Shown here piece after piece: positions 28,987 through 37,108 of a stretch of DNA of 64,000 bases (the first letter of the stretch is position 1; each line of letters starts with the position of its first letter). The translations under genes were made by a program, and so were the position numbers. This DNA comes from Candidatus Bathyarchaeota archaeon (GTDB taxonomy: Archaea; Thermoproteota; Bathyarchaeia; 40CM-2-53-6). The stretch spans positions 1-64,000 of the forward strand of contig VBAW01000016.1 in assembly GCA_005888635.1 (NCBI GenBank). The letters are read 5' to 3'. A model generated the notes under the pieces. It did no database searches. It had not been told where the DNA came from and worked only from the letters and a program-made list of their open reading frames with translations.

Positions 28987-29616
28987 TCAGAGGATCGCTT
29001 CCCCTTTCCATGAACAAACCATGAAAATCGTGTAGCCTGACCCGCTCGGCCTACTGTATTGCGCGTCAGCCATCTCGCCCAGCCCCAATGGACCGGGCAC
29101 TTCCCGCCCGAGGATCCTACTGAGAGGGTATTCGATCAGGTAGTAGATGAGAAGGCCGATCGCTTCCCAGATGCCTCCTGAGGCGGTCAGATGCTCTATT
29201 CTCCAGCCGTCGCCAACCATGATCCGGGATATCTTTTCTACCGTGTAAGGATGATTGCCCAGCAGCCATCGGTCCGGGTCGAGCAGTGTAAAAACGCCAA
29301 TCGCGTTGGGCACGCTCAAAACTAGACGTCCTGTTCTCTTCAAGCATCGTCTGATTTCAGAGAATGCTAGGCTCTCTGTGTTGACAGGGAGATATTGTAG
29401 CACATCTGTGAAGAGTATGGTGTCAAATAGTTCCGGACCGAACGGTAGGTGGAAGACTGTCGCCAAAATGTCCGGCCTCGCCCCCTTGTTGGGGTCAACG
29501 TTCACATCGGCAAGCTTGGTCGACTTGGACCCTACCGACAGCGAAAAACCATTGTTGCTTCGTGCTAGCTGTTCGATCACTCTAAGACGGCCTAGCGTAC
29601 GGCCTCTCGAAACCAT
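28987..29616 (-). CDS. SAM-dependent methyltransferase (type 11)
   Basis: 209 aa. Motif I is weak (LSVGSKSTK), but FDTILFTDVLQYLP and RCLKRTGRLVLSVPN are the later Methyltransf_11 motifs. The C-terminus has a hydrophobic helix (IGLLIYYLIEYPLS), suggesting membrane association. Between two GT4 genes; probably modifies the growing glycan or its lipid carrier. Confidence 0.75.
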   Translation of the reverse strand: MVSRGRTLGRLRVIEQLARSNNGFSLSVGSKSTKLADVNVDPNKGARPDILATVFHLPFGPELFDTILFTDVLQYLPVNTESLAFSEIRRCLKRTGRLVLSVPNAIGVFTLLDPDRWLLGNHPYTVEKISRIMVGDGWRIEHLTASGGIWEAIGLLIYYLIEYPLSRILGREVPGPLGLGEMADAQYSRPSGSGYTIFMVCSWKGEAIL

Positions 29617-29671
29617 TTTCGAAATCGTGGAATCTGGACCGGTCTGATAAGGATAAGTTTGGGTGAGGGAT

Positions 29672-30763
29672 CTAGTTAGCTGAGGCCCCTAGTATCTTCA
29701 AGGTTTCGTTGGCGGTCGTGTCCCAGTCAAACCGGTTAGAGTATTCGAAGGCGGCGTTCGACATGGATCGGCGTAGCTGATCATCTTGGTTAAGCGCAAC
29801 AATTTTTTCGGACAGCGCCTGAATGTCTCCGTTCTTAACTAAGTACCCGGTCTCCCCATCCACGATCGCCTCGCTGCTGCCTCCTCCATCATACGCCAAA
29901 GTGGGAGTTCCGCATGCTGCGGCCTCTGTTATGACAAGGCCCCAGCCTTCAACGAGCGAGGGAGTGCAGAGCGCCCAGGCCTTTTGCAGGAGCCGAACCC
30001 TCTCCTCATCTCTGACTCGGGACACGAATAGAACATCGTCGAGGTTCAAGCATTTGGCGAGGTCGACGATATGATCTTTATAGTCGCCGCCTCCGCAGAT
30101 TACAAGTCTTAGGTCAGGCACCTTCGTCTTAGCTTGACCGTAGGCGCGTAGAAGATGATCGAGGTTCTTGTATTTCTTTATCCGTCCCAGCGATAATAAT
30201 GTCGGTCGTGAAAATTTTTCCCCATCTGGCCGGAAGGTCTCATGGTCGACGCCGTGGTATACCACGTGGATTCTGGAGCTTTCAACCCCGAGTTGTTTCT
30301 CGATCTGATACTTCGTCTCTTGGGAGACAGTGATGATGTTGCTATAGGATGACTTGATGGTCTTCTCTGCGAGCTTTACCGCTGTCCCTAGGAAAACGCC
30401 GAGTTCTAGGGTAGCTACGGTTTGGTGAACATGATGAACCATCCCGATGACTGGGGTTTTTGTTACAAAACGGGACCACCATGGCACAGCGTGAGCGATA
30501 TCATCGACGACAATATCTGCATCCTTGGCCAGTCTTCGCACCAGCAGTGGGGCTTTCAGGTGTATTCCGAGTCTTCCTCCTCGTCTCAGAACCTTGATGC
30601 CGTCAATCAATTCTTCCTCCTGTGAGCCCGGGAACCTCTCAGAGATCAAAGTGACTTCGCAACCCTTCTTGACAAGCCTCTTTGCAACTTCTCTGAGGTG
30701 AACTTCGGCACCGCCCGCCTGTGGGTGCCGTGGGTCCCGATGATTCACCCAGATGATATTCAT
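29672..30763 (-). CDS. GT4-family glycosyltransferase
   Basis: 363 aa. DPRHPQAGGAEVHLREVA is a typical GT4 acceptor-side start; LLSLGRIKKYKNLDHLL and PSLVEGWGLVITEAAACG give the donor domain with Glu-x7-Glu. It overlaps the DPM1-like gene upstream by 4 bp, so both act probably early in the same glycan chain. Confidence 0.88.
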   Translation of the reverse strand: MNIIWVNHRDPRHPQAGGAEVHLREVAKRLVKKGCEVTLISERFPGSQEEELIDGIKVLRRGGRLGIHLKAPLLVRRLAKDADIVVDDIAHAVPWWSRFVTKTPVIGMVHHVHQTVATLELGVFLGTAVKLAEKTIKSSYSNIITVSQETKYQIEKQLGVESSRIHVVYHGVDHETFRPDGEKFSRPTLLSLGRIKKYKNLDHLLRAYGQAKTKVPDLRLVICGGGDYKDHIVDLAKCLNLDDVLFVSRVRDEERVRLLQKAWALCTPSLVEGWGLVITEAAACGTPTLAYDGGGSSEAIVDGETGYLVKNGDIQALSEKIVALNQDDQLRRSMSNAAFEYSNRFDWDTTANETLKILGASAN

Positions 30764-31713
30764 GATTGAACCGACATCTGGAATCTGAGCCTTCGCAGAA
30801 TCTTGAGAAGGCTCGAATTTTCAGAGCCGATGAGCGTTATCTCTGAAGCGAGCGTCTTGCCCGTTATTGGATTCTTGAAGAAGCCGTTGGTTACTCTTTG
30901 GACCCCCAGTAGGTTCCGACTGCCAACTGAAGCCGTCCGGAGCACAAGGAGGTCTATGAGCATTGCGAGAGTGGTTTTGAGAGCGGGAAGGCTCGAGTCG
31001 AGCCCGTTTCTTTTCTCTAGCCAGTCGATCTCAAACTGAGTGATAGGTATTCCTTGCGATTTTGCCTTCACGATCAGTTCTGCATCGAAAGCAAAATAAT
31101 CCGTTCCAATCAGAGGGAACAGCCTGTCAGCTGCGCTGCGTTGAATTAGTTTGAAGCCACATTGGTGGTCTCGAACTCTAGTTCTGAAGAGAATATTCGT
31201 CAGCGTGTTAAAGCCAATGCTCAAGAATTTCCTCCGTGTCCTTGTGAAGGGTCGGGATCGGCGCACTCCTATTACGAATTGGTGTCCTTCCTCCATTAGA
31301 GAGATTGCCCTGGACAACTCCTGAGGTGAGACTGGTATGTCCGCGTCAAGAATGACTATTATTTCTCCTCGAGCTGCGTTGAGCGCGTTCTTGATTGTTG
31401 CTCCTTTACCAATTCTCTCTGAGAACCGTAAGTGGAAAACACGGTCCGATGAGGCTAGCTCAGCTGCGTCTCTGGTGCCGTCGTTGCTGTTGTCATCGCA
31501 GAGCAATATTTCAGAAACCAAACCTAGGCGGTTGAGCGTTTTCGTCAAGTTGCGAACGTTATCAAGCAATATCATGCCTTCGTTGTAGATGGGAAGAATG
31601 AGTGAGACACTTACTGGCTCGGGGTACGCAATGACTGATGGGTTCCTGACGAACCTGTGCACAGGCTCTACTGTGGCCTTAGAAGGAGGTTCCGCGAGGA
31701 CTTGTTCCATCAT
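30760..31713 (-). CDS. Dolichyl-phosphate mannose synthase-like GT2
   Basis: 317 aa. SLILPIYNEGMILLDNV, CDDNSNDGT, GKGATIKNAL and VILDADIPVSP (DxD) are DPM1/AglD-type motifs, and DHQCGFKLIQR is a family hallmark. Such enzymes charge polyprenyl phosphate with a hexose for use on the outer side of the membrane. It has no clear C-terminal helices beyond one hydrophobic stretch. The GT-C-like membrane proteins in the same locus would be natural users of its product. Confidence 0.88.
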   Translation of the reverse strand: MMEQVLAEPPSKATVEPVHRFVRNPSVIAYPEPVSVSLILPIYNEGMILLDNVRNLTKTLNRLGLVSEILLCDDNSNDGTRDAAELASSDRVFHLRFSERIGKGATIKNALNAARGEIIVILDADIPVSPQELSRAISLMEEGHQFVIGVRRSRPFTRTRRKFLSIGFNTLTNILFRTRVRDHQCGFKLIQRSAADRLFPLIGTDYFAFDAELIVKAKSQGIPITQFEIDWLEKRNGLDSSLPALKTTLAMLIDLLVLRTASVGSRNLLGVQRVTNGFFKNPITGKTLASEITLIGSENSSLLKILRRLRFQMSVQS

Positions 31714-31796
31714 TTATTTCAATCTCTACGGATTGGCTATTCGGCTCGTAATCGGAGAGTCTGCGGATGCTTGCTGAGCCACGGCTGATCTGTAGA

Positions 31797-32171
31797 TCAG
31801 AGTATGCCCGCTCCTAAACAAACTTGGAAGCTTTCGTCGAATCGCCAATTCCAGGCCAGCTGGTTTTCCCATCGCACTGCGAGTTCGCTCGTGCGAACTG
31901 CCATTGGCCCTCCACGCTCGCGCAAGCGACACAGAACCGAATTCATTGCCTTCGCTAGTTTCGCCAGAATCCTTGTCAAGATCTGTTTCAGTCGATCGCT
32001 TCTTATGTTGTTCAGCCAGCTTAGCGTGGCGTCCAGTAGGCCTCTCTCTTGGCATTCCAAGGCTCGGAACCACAATCCCTGTCGCAACGATCTCAACTTG
32101 AACTTTAAGACGAGACCGTAAGTCAGTGGCCTCTGCTGTAGGTCTCTCGATAGTTGCGATAGCCCTGCCAT
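31797..32171 (-). CDS. Small conserved-looking hypothetical protein
   Basis: 124 aa, basic, mostly helical. GLWFRALECQERGLLDA, TRILAKLAKAMNSV and SELAVRWENQLAWNWRFD look like a real soluble protein rather than a shadow frame. I recall similar short proteins in archaeal genomes but cannot name a family. It lies alone in the 600-bp gap between two glycan genes on the same strand. Overlapping frames on both strands are less protein-like. No function proposed. Confidence 0.5.
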   Translation of the reverse strand: MAGLSQLSRDLQQRPLTYGLVLKFKLRSLRQGLWFRALECQERGLLDATLSWLNNIRSDRLKQILTRILAKLAKAMNSVLCRLRERGGPMAVRTSELAVRWENQLAWNWRFDESFQVCLGAGIL

Positions 32172-32311
32172 AGTTCACTTGTCTTCTCATAGCGGCACAG
32201 TAGCCCCGTTTGAGGGCTATCGACCGATAGCTAATAGATAAGGTGTTCCGTTATTTTAGCTTACTCTGTATTCCTGCCGCTACCCATGTATTGAGAGGGC
32301 AACCGCAGTTA

Positions 32312-33772
32312 TCAAAATGGTGCGGCAACCAGATTGATCGCCGTCCTCAAAGCATAGTTTGCGCTAAGCAACAATATGAGCAGGAGTGCGAGGTCGGAGT
32401 GTAAGGTCTTGTTCCACATCGGACGAATCACAATGAGGAGTCCTATGGATGTCAGCACTGGGATGGGAAGGTCGTAGATGAATCTTGCTTGACCCCCACC
32501 GTCAAAAAAAGGGAAAAGGAGTGATCCTATTACAACCCAGGAGGTCAGTAGTCGTTCGAATTTATCATGGAATCCTATGAACAACATTGCGATCAGAGAG
32601 AACCCAAGAAGGATGGCGTTGGCGAGGAGCCCATCAAAGTAGACGAACAGGGCGCTGGTGATGTTTGTCCAGAATCCGAGAGTCTGGGAAAAGCTTCCTC
32701 CAGATAGGCCTCCTGAAACGTCTTGGGCAGCAGCCAGTCCTCCGAAGAATAGGCTCTTGGCGACATCGACAACTATGTTAATTGCGAGGAACAGGAGAAT
32801 CGGCTTTGCCAATATGGTCTTCCTGGCGTCTCTCCAGACGCTGACGACAAATACGGCTGCGACCGTGAGCACCATCACCCCAGTCCAGGGGTGCGTGAGG
32901 AGCATGCTGAGCGACAAAGCTGTCATAATGACGAATTTGGATTTGGTGGCACTTTTAAAGAAGCTCATTAAAGTGGCGAGAAACAGGTAGGCTTCGGCGA
33001 CGGCTAACCAGTTCGCGTAGAAGCCTGCCCACAAACCCACAGTCACGTTGAAACTGAAGATGGAGAGGAGCGATACCACGCCGGCCATTCTCTCAGTCTG
33101 TTGACCTTCCCTCACAAATAGGAAGGTTGACAGGGCAAGCAACGGACCCAGAACCGCGGGAAGAAACTCTACAGCCTGAACTGTACTGATCATTCCAGTG
33201 CCGACTACCAAATAGATAGGTATGAGGAGGAGCGGTCTTGAGCCGAACGAGGCGCTCCCGAGGGCGTAGGCAAAAGCTCCTTCCGGGGATCGTTGCAACA
33301 TCGCGTTTACCCACTCGATGTAGTAGTGAGCATCAACTCCTACGGGAGTCATCGCAGGGTTGAGTTCCGGCCGATAAGGTATGAGGCCAAGCAACACTGC
33401 CATGATCATTGCGAGTCCAAGTAGTAATCTCGGGCGATCCGTGAGTGCGAATCTATTGACGGAATCCGATGAGATTCTAGGTCTAAGGTACGACAGAGAT
33501 TGTGCGAGCTGGCTGAAGTAGCTCTTCAAACGTTTTGAAGACTTGTTGTCGAAGGAGGCGCCTAGTTTGGCGACCCAAATGTATAGTAGAATGATGACAA
33601 ACTCGGGAGAGAAGGGAGCCAAGACGGAGAAGAGGGTCGCGTCCATCTTGGCGAAAAATAGGCTCTTGTCAGGGAAGTAAGGGTACGCGGCCCACTCGAC
33701 AGCTGAGAGCGCTTCTATCCCTACCGCCAGGAGTAGGAGTGAAGTTAGGACGATATACCCAGATACCCTCAT
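32312..33772 (-). CDS. Polytopic membrane protein, GT-C-like
   Basis: 486 aa with about 12 predicted membrane helices. After the third helix the outer loop holds PVGVDAHYYIEWVN, where Asp and His/Glu sit as in the acidic motif of GT-C transferases such as Stt3 and ArnT relatives. A function in transferring sugars from polyprenyl phosphate is plausible, but family membership could not be proved by eye. Lies between the flippase and the DPM1-like gene. Confidence 0.7.
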   Translation of the reverse strand: MRVSGYIVLTSLLLLAVGIEALSAVEWAAYPYFPDKSLFFAKMDATLFSVLAPFSPEFVIILLYIWVAKLGASFDNKSSKRLKSYFSQLAQSLSYLRPRISSDSVNRFALTDRPRLLLGLAMIMAVLLGLIPYRPELNPAMTPVGVDAHYYIEWVNAMLQRSPEGAFAYALGSASFGSRPLLLIPIYLVVGTGMISTVQAVEFLPAVLGPLLALSTFLFVREGQQTERMAGVVSLLSIFSFNVTVGLWAGFYANWLAVAEAYLFLATLMSFFKSATKSKFVIMTALSLSMLLTHPWTGVMVLTVAAVFVVSVWRDARKTILAKPILLFLAINIVVDVAKSLFFGGLAAAQDVSGGLSGGSFSQTLGFWTNITSALFVYFDGLLANAILLGFSLIAMLFIGFHDKFERLLTSWVVIGSLLFPFFDGGGQARFIYDLPIPVLTSIGLLIVIRPMWNKTLHSDLALLLILLLSANYALRTAINLVAAPF

Positions 33773-33866
33773 GCCTGAATTCTTTGAGGTGATTGTCCCT
33801 TCTATTCTTTCGCATGATCTCCAAGATCGGATCTAGTTGTAGCCTTGATGAATTCCTCAGCTTGCG

Positions 33867-35570
33867 CTATTGCTGCCTCGTGGGTCCTGACTCACTGGGC
33901 TTTCTCCTAGTCTTCTGAACCAAGAGATGCGTAATTCTTCTCAGAAGGGGCGAGAAGGATTTTGGTAGTGCATTGTTCAGAAGATCGAGATCATCCTCGT
34001 TGAAGACGTTGAATCCTCTGCTTGTAGCGAGAAAACAGGCGACAAAGACTCCCAGTAACATTGGGACCCGAATTAGGGGGACGAGTCGGAAGTCCACTGT
34101 TAGAAGGCTATCAACTGTTAGGAGGGGAAGAGCGGTGAGCACGGTTAGAGCCAGAGCCTTTGAGAGGCCCTGTGCCACGGGAGCATACAGGACTCGTCGG
34201 AGTGAGAACCACGCGAGTAGCATTGTTGTGAAGGCGAGTAGAGCTCTGCCTATGGCCCCTGCTGTTGTTCCGAGTATACTAGCCCCCAAGCCGACTGTAA
34301 CAAGATCGACTATTGTTGCGGCGAGGCTGATTCCCAGAATATGCCTGGTCCGGCTGACTGATTGGAGTGTTGTTATCAGGAGGAGGCTCTGCGCAGTGAA
34401 GATGAGTGTCGTTGCGAGTATAGCGAACGGAACGGCTTGATTCGCTAGTGATGATCCAAAGACGGCCTCTAAGGCAGTTGGCGCGATAGCCGCGAGGGTT
34501 ACACCCGTCGGGAGAACTGTCAGGTTGATGAGCCTAGTTGCTACTGCAAGTCTGGCGGAGACTGCAGTCGCTCCCTCTCTTGTGAAACTCGACGATAAAG
34601 CTGGATAGAGCGCTCCGGCGACCGGAATCCAGAGGATGGACAGAAAGCTGACACTGGAAACGAGGATGTAGTAAGCGCCTGTGTTTCCGAACTGGCCTAA
34701 GATGCCCTGAAGGAGCGCGATATCCCCCCAGCCCTGTACCAGAGTAACGAGGGCTGAGGCGAAGAGCGGAAGGCCGAAGACTAGCAGGGGACGAGAGGGA
34801 TATCTGCGGGAATGCGATAGTTTCCCTTTCCAAAGGTAAAGCGAGAGTAAGAGTGTGGCGAGTGATCCTATTGCCCATCCTAGTGGGATTCCAAGGGGTC
34901 CGAGACCCTTGTAAGCGAGTGCTAGCCCGAGTCCTCGGCTTAGCGGAAAGAAGAGGATATTCTGGTAGAGAATGTCCACGTATAGCCCCAGTCCTAGAAA
35001 AAACGCGCCGTAGAGTGCTGTGAGGTCAAAGAGGAAAGAAGCCGTGAAAGTGGCGATGAGTAGATTGCTAGAATCGGGTGTTTTGAAGACTGTCGTTCCA
35101 ATCAAAGGAGAGGCGAGAATCGCTATTACTAATCCGGGTCCGGCGATCGCTAATAGTAGTCTAAGGCTAGTTGCTGCTATGCCACTAGCACTTGTAGGGT
35201 CGTTGTTACCTATGCGTGAGGAGATGAACCGGGTCGCGGCTGCAGGAAGGGCAAGCTGTGTGAGTGTTGTAAAGATGGAACTCGCTGCCGCGAGAAGTGA
35301 TACCTCTCCGACTTGGGAGAGGTTGAGGATTCGGACTAGGAGGACATAGTAGAGGAATGATGTGACGTAGAAGACTACCTGCTGGATTGTAATGTACGCA
35401 GTTCCTCGGGGAACATTGAAAATCGTTGCCGTCTCTGCCAAGGATGGTGAAACGCGGACCGCGTAGGCTTGTTCTTGTATATTGTCCCCCAGAGTTGGCA
35501 GGGAGATATTTACTGGGTCTCTCCAGCTCCATGAATCATGTGATCTGACATGAGGCTTATGCCAGTCCAA
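33867..35570 (-). CDS. Polysaccharide/oligosaccharide flippase (Wzx-like, MOP superfamily)
   Basis: 567 aa with about 14 membrane helices. The start of the domain, FYVTSFLYYVLLVRILNLSQVGEVSLL, carries the usual MOP-family LxRxLxxxxxGxxSL pattern. Such proteins flip lipid-linked oligosaccharides to the outside. First gene of the minus-strand glycan locus. The 60-residue N-terminus before the first helix is longer than usual, and a later start is possible. Confidence 0.85.
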   Translation of the reverse strand: MDWHKPHVRSHDSWSWRDPVNISLPTLGDNIQEQAYAVRVSPSLAETATIFNVPRGTAYITIQQVVFYVTSFLYYVLLVRILNLSQVGEVSLLAAASSIFTTLTQLALPAAATRFISSRIGNNDPTSASGIAATSLRLLLAIAGPGLVIAILASPLIGTTVFKTPDSSNLLIATFTASFLFDLTALYGAFFLGLGLYVDILYQNILFFPLSRGLGLALAYKGLGPLGIPLGWAIGSLATLLLSLYLWKGKLSHSRRYPSRPLLVFGLPLFASALVTLVQGWGDIALLQGILGQFGNTGAYYILVSSVSFLSILWIPVAGALYPALSSSFTREGATAVSARLAVATRLINLTVLPTGVTLAAIAPTALEAVFGSSLANQAVPFAILATTLIFTAQSLLLITTLQSVSRTRHILGISLAATIVDLVTVGLGASILGTTAGAIGRALLAFTTMLLAWFSLRRVLYAPVAQGLSKALALTVLTALPLLTVDSLLTVDFRLVPLIRVPMLLGVFVACFLATSRGFNVFNEDDLDLLNNALPKSFSPLLRRITHLLVQKTRRKPSESGPTRQQ

Positions 35571-35715
35571 GGGTGCGAGTTGAAATATTCAGCATGTGTT
35601 GCCTGATCGAGCGAGTGAGAAAGAAGGAGGTAGCTATCTTCGTATGGAGCTATCCAATGGTACCGATCGGAGAGAAACTCTTAAATGTCGACCCGTGGAA
35701 GGTCGGTCGTTCACC

Positions 35716-36059
35716 ATGAGTTCTGAGGTTCGACGGGGTAGCCCGCTAAAGTTCATTCTTCCCCTTGCTTTGCTCGCAGTCATTGGTCTGGGAGCTGGCT
35801 ACTTTTCCGCCTCCGCGGCAAAGTCGTTCCCGGTCGCTTGGAGCGTGAATCCTCTCATGATCAAGTTCAATGCGTCAGGCTCATTCTCTGGGAGCGCGCC
35901 GGATTCCTTCACTTGCATATCTCCTCGGTTTGCGATGGAGAGTACACCGGCTCGGTCCAAGTGTGCGGACCTGCACCTTACACCTGCCTGAAGCAGAGCC
36001 TTGTCGTGGACGTAGCCGTCACAACGCACAAGTGCCCTTGTCCTACAACCGGTGGATAA
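35716..36059 (+). pseudogene. Frameshifted paralogue of the 36296 gene
   Basis: From ATG 35716 a membrane segment and FPVAWSVNPLMIKF and FSGSAPDSFTC match the 36296 product. About 45 codons are then missing and the frame shifts. The end of the protein reappears in another frame as CDGEYTGSVQVCGPAPYTC and LVVDVAVTTH, to a TAA at 36057. The intact paralogue has QYTGQILVCGPSSYTC there. Non-coding DNA after the two genes is also similar (GAGCCGAT-TGCTC; TGTATATCTGTAG), so the whole unit was duplicated in tandem. Confidence 0.75.
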
Positions 36060-36295
36060 TCCCAACACGCGTCGAGCCGATTTGCTCGAGCATTTTGTAC
36101 CGCCTTGGGTTTTCTGCAAACTTGGTTTTGGGTGAATGCGGCGTCGACTTGAGCCGAGGCTAGGCGGTCATGATGTCTGACCCTTTGAAGGTTGTCCCTG
36201 TATATCTGTAGCATAACTGGGTTGTCTACGGTTCGCCCCTGCTTCCCGTAGTGGAAAAGTCTTAATTCTCGGATTCGCCAGGACGACTGTCTTGT

Positions 36296-36772
36296 ATGGC
36301 ATCCATTAACCGTATGCGAGTTCTGCTTCCCGCCGTTGTTCTGGTCGCAATGGTCATCGCTGGATTAGGAGCTGGTTACTATTTCGCCTCCGCTACCATC
36401 ACTAGTACCGCTTCATTCCCGGTCACTTGGAGTGTGCGTCCTCTCGACATCAAGTTCTCGGTGGTGCACTCCTTTTCTGGGAGTGCTCCGGACTCCTTCA
36501 CCTGTAGCCCGTCTGTTTCGCCCGTCACTCTGCTGGTTTCCTCGAGCCAGCCCGATATTATCAGTATTACAGTCTCTCCAACATCGTTTTCCAGCTGCGG
36601 ATCAACGCCAGACAACATAGTCGTTACTGCAGCCTGCACTCTTGCTCATCAAGACTCAAGTTGCGAAGGAGACCAGTACACCGGACAAATACTGGTATGC
36701 GGACCTTCCTCCTACACTTGCCTACAGAGGGCATTAGTTGTCAACGTAGCTGTCACTACGAATCCGCACTAA
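36296..36772 (+). CDS. Small membrane-anchored exported protein
   Basis: 158 aa. A single N-terminal membrane segment or signal anchor (VLLPAVVLVAMVIAGLGAGYYF) is followed by an outer beta-rich domain of about 120 residues with six cysteines in spaced pairs. No known family recognised. Intact copy of a tandem duplication whose other member at 35716 is broken. It stands beside the giant Ig-repeat gene and is transcribed the same way. Function unknown, likely at the cell surface. Confidence 0.65.
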   Translation: MASINRMRVLLPAVVLVAMVIAGLGAGYYFASATITSTASFPVTWSVRPLDIKFSVVHSFSGSAPDSFTCSPSVSPVTLLVSSSQPDIISITVSPTSFSSCGSTPDNIVVTAACTLAHQDSSCEGDQYTGQILVCGPSSYTCLQRALVVNVAVTTNPH

Positions 36773-36974
36773 ACCGCCCACTTCCAGAGCCGATCTGCTC
36801 AAGTGCGTTTTTGACCGTCGAATCCTATCCTTGTATATCTGTAGAATAGTCAGGTTTGCCTCAGTTCGGCCTAGAGGTCCTACAGCGAGGCCACGGGGAA
36901 GAATTTCCGGTCTTTCCGCGTGAGACTATTTCCGGTCGGCTAGTTATCGCGAGAATCCAGAGATTCTCTAGTTT

Positions 36975-37021
36975 TATAGCGTTGGATAACCAGGTTAGAC
37001 TATTCATATCCACCGATGGCT
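36975..37021 (+). promoter_or_regulatory. Conserved 47-bp upstream element, copy 3
   Basis: Ungapped match to 453-499 and 2826-2872, although 34 kb away: TATAGC, GGATAACC, TCATATCC and GATGGCT are all kept. It starts 84 bp before the TATA-like box at 37059. The ATG near its end opens only seven codons, which argues against a coding explanation of the conservation. Confidence 0.65.
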
Positions 37022-37058
37022 CTCGATTGCTCTGAGTGACAGACATTCCACGCCAAAG

Positions 37059-37065
37059 ATAAATA
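37059..37065 (+). promoter_or_regulatory. TATA box of the giant Ig-repeat gene
   Basis: ATAAATA lies 38-50 bp before the possible TTG starts at 37097 and 37109. Its position matches the TATA-like boxes of the two paralogues. Confidence 0.45.
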
Positions 37066-37108
37066 CATCCGGAGCAGTTAAGCCAAACCGTAAAGAGTTG
37101 GTTTTCGT

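Noticed and set aside
31726-32190. Alternative 154-codon frame overlapping the small protein at 31797-32171
   Set aside because: Its product lacks protein-like patterning; the 31797 frame on the same strand is more convincing.
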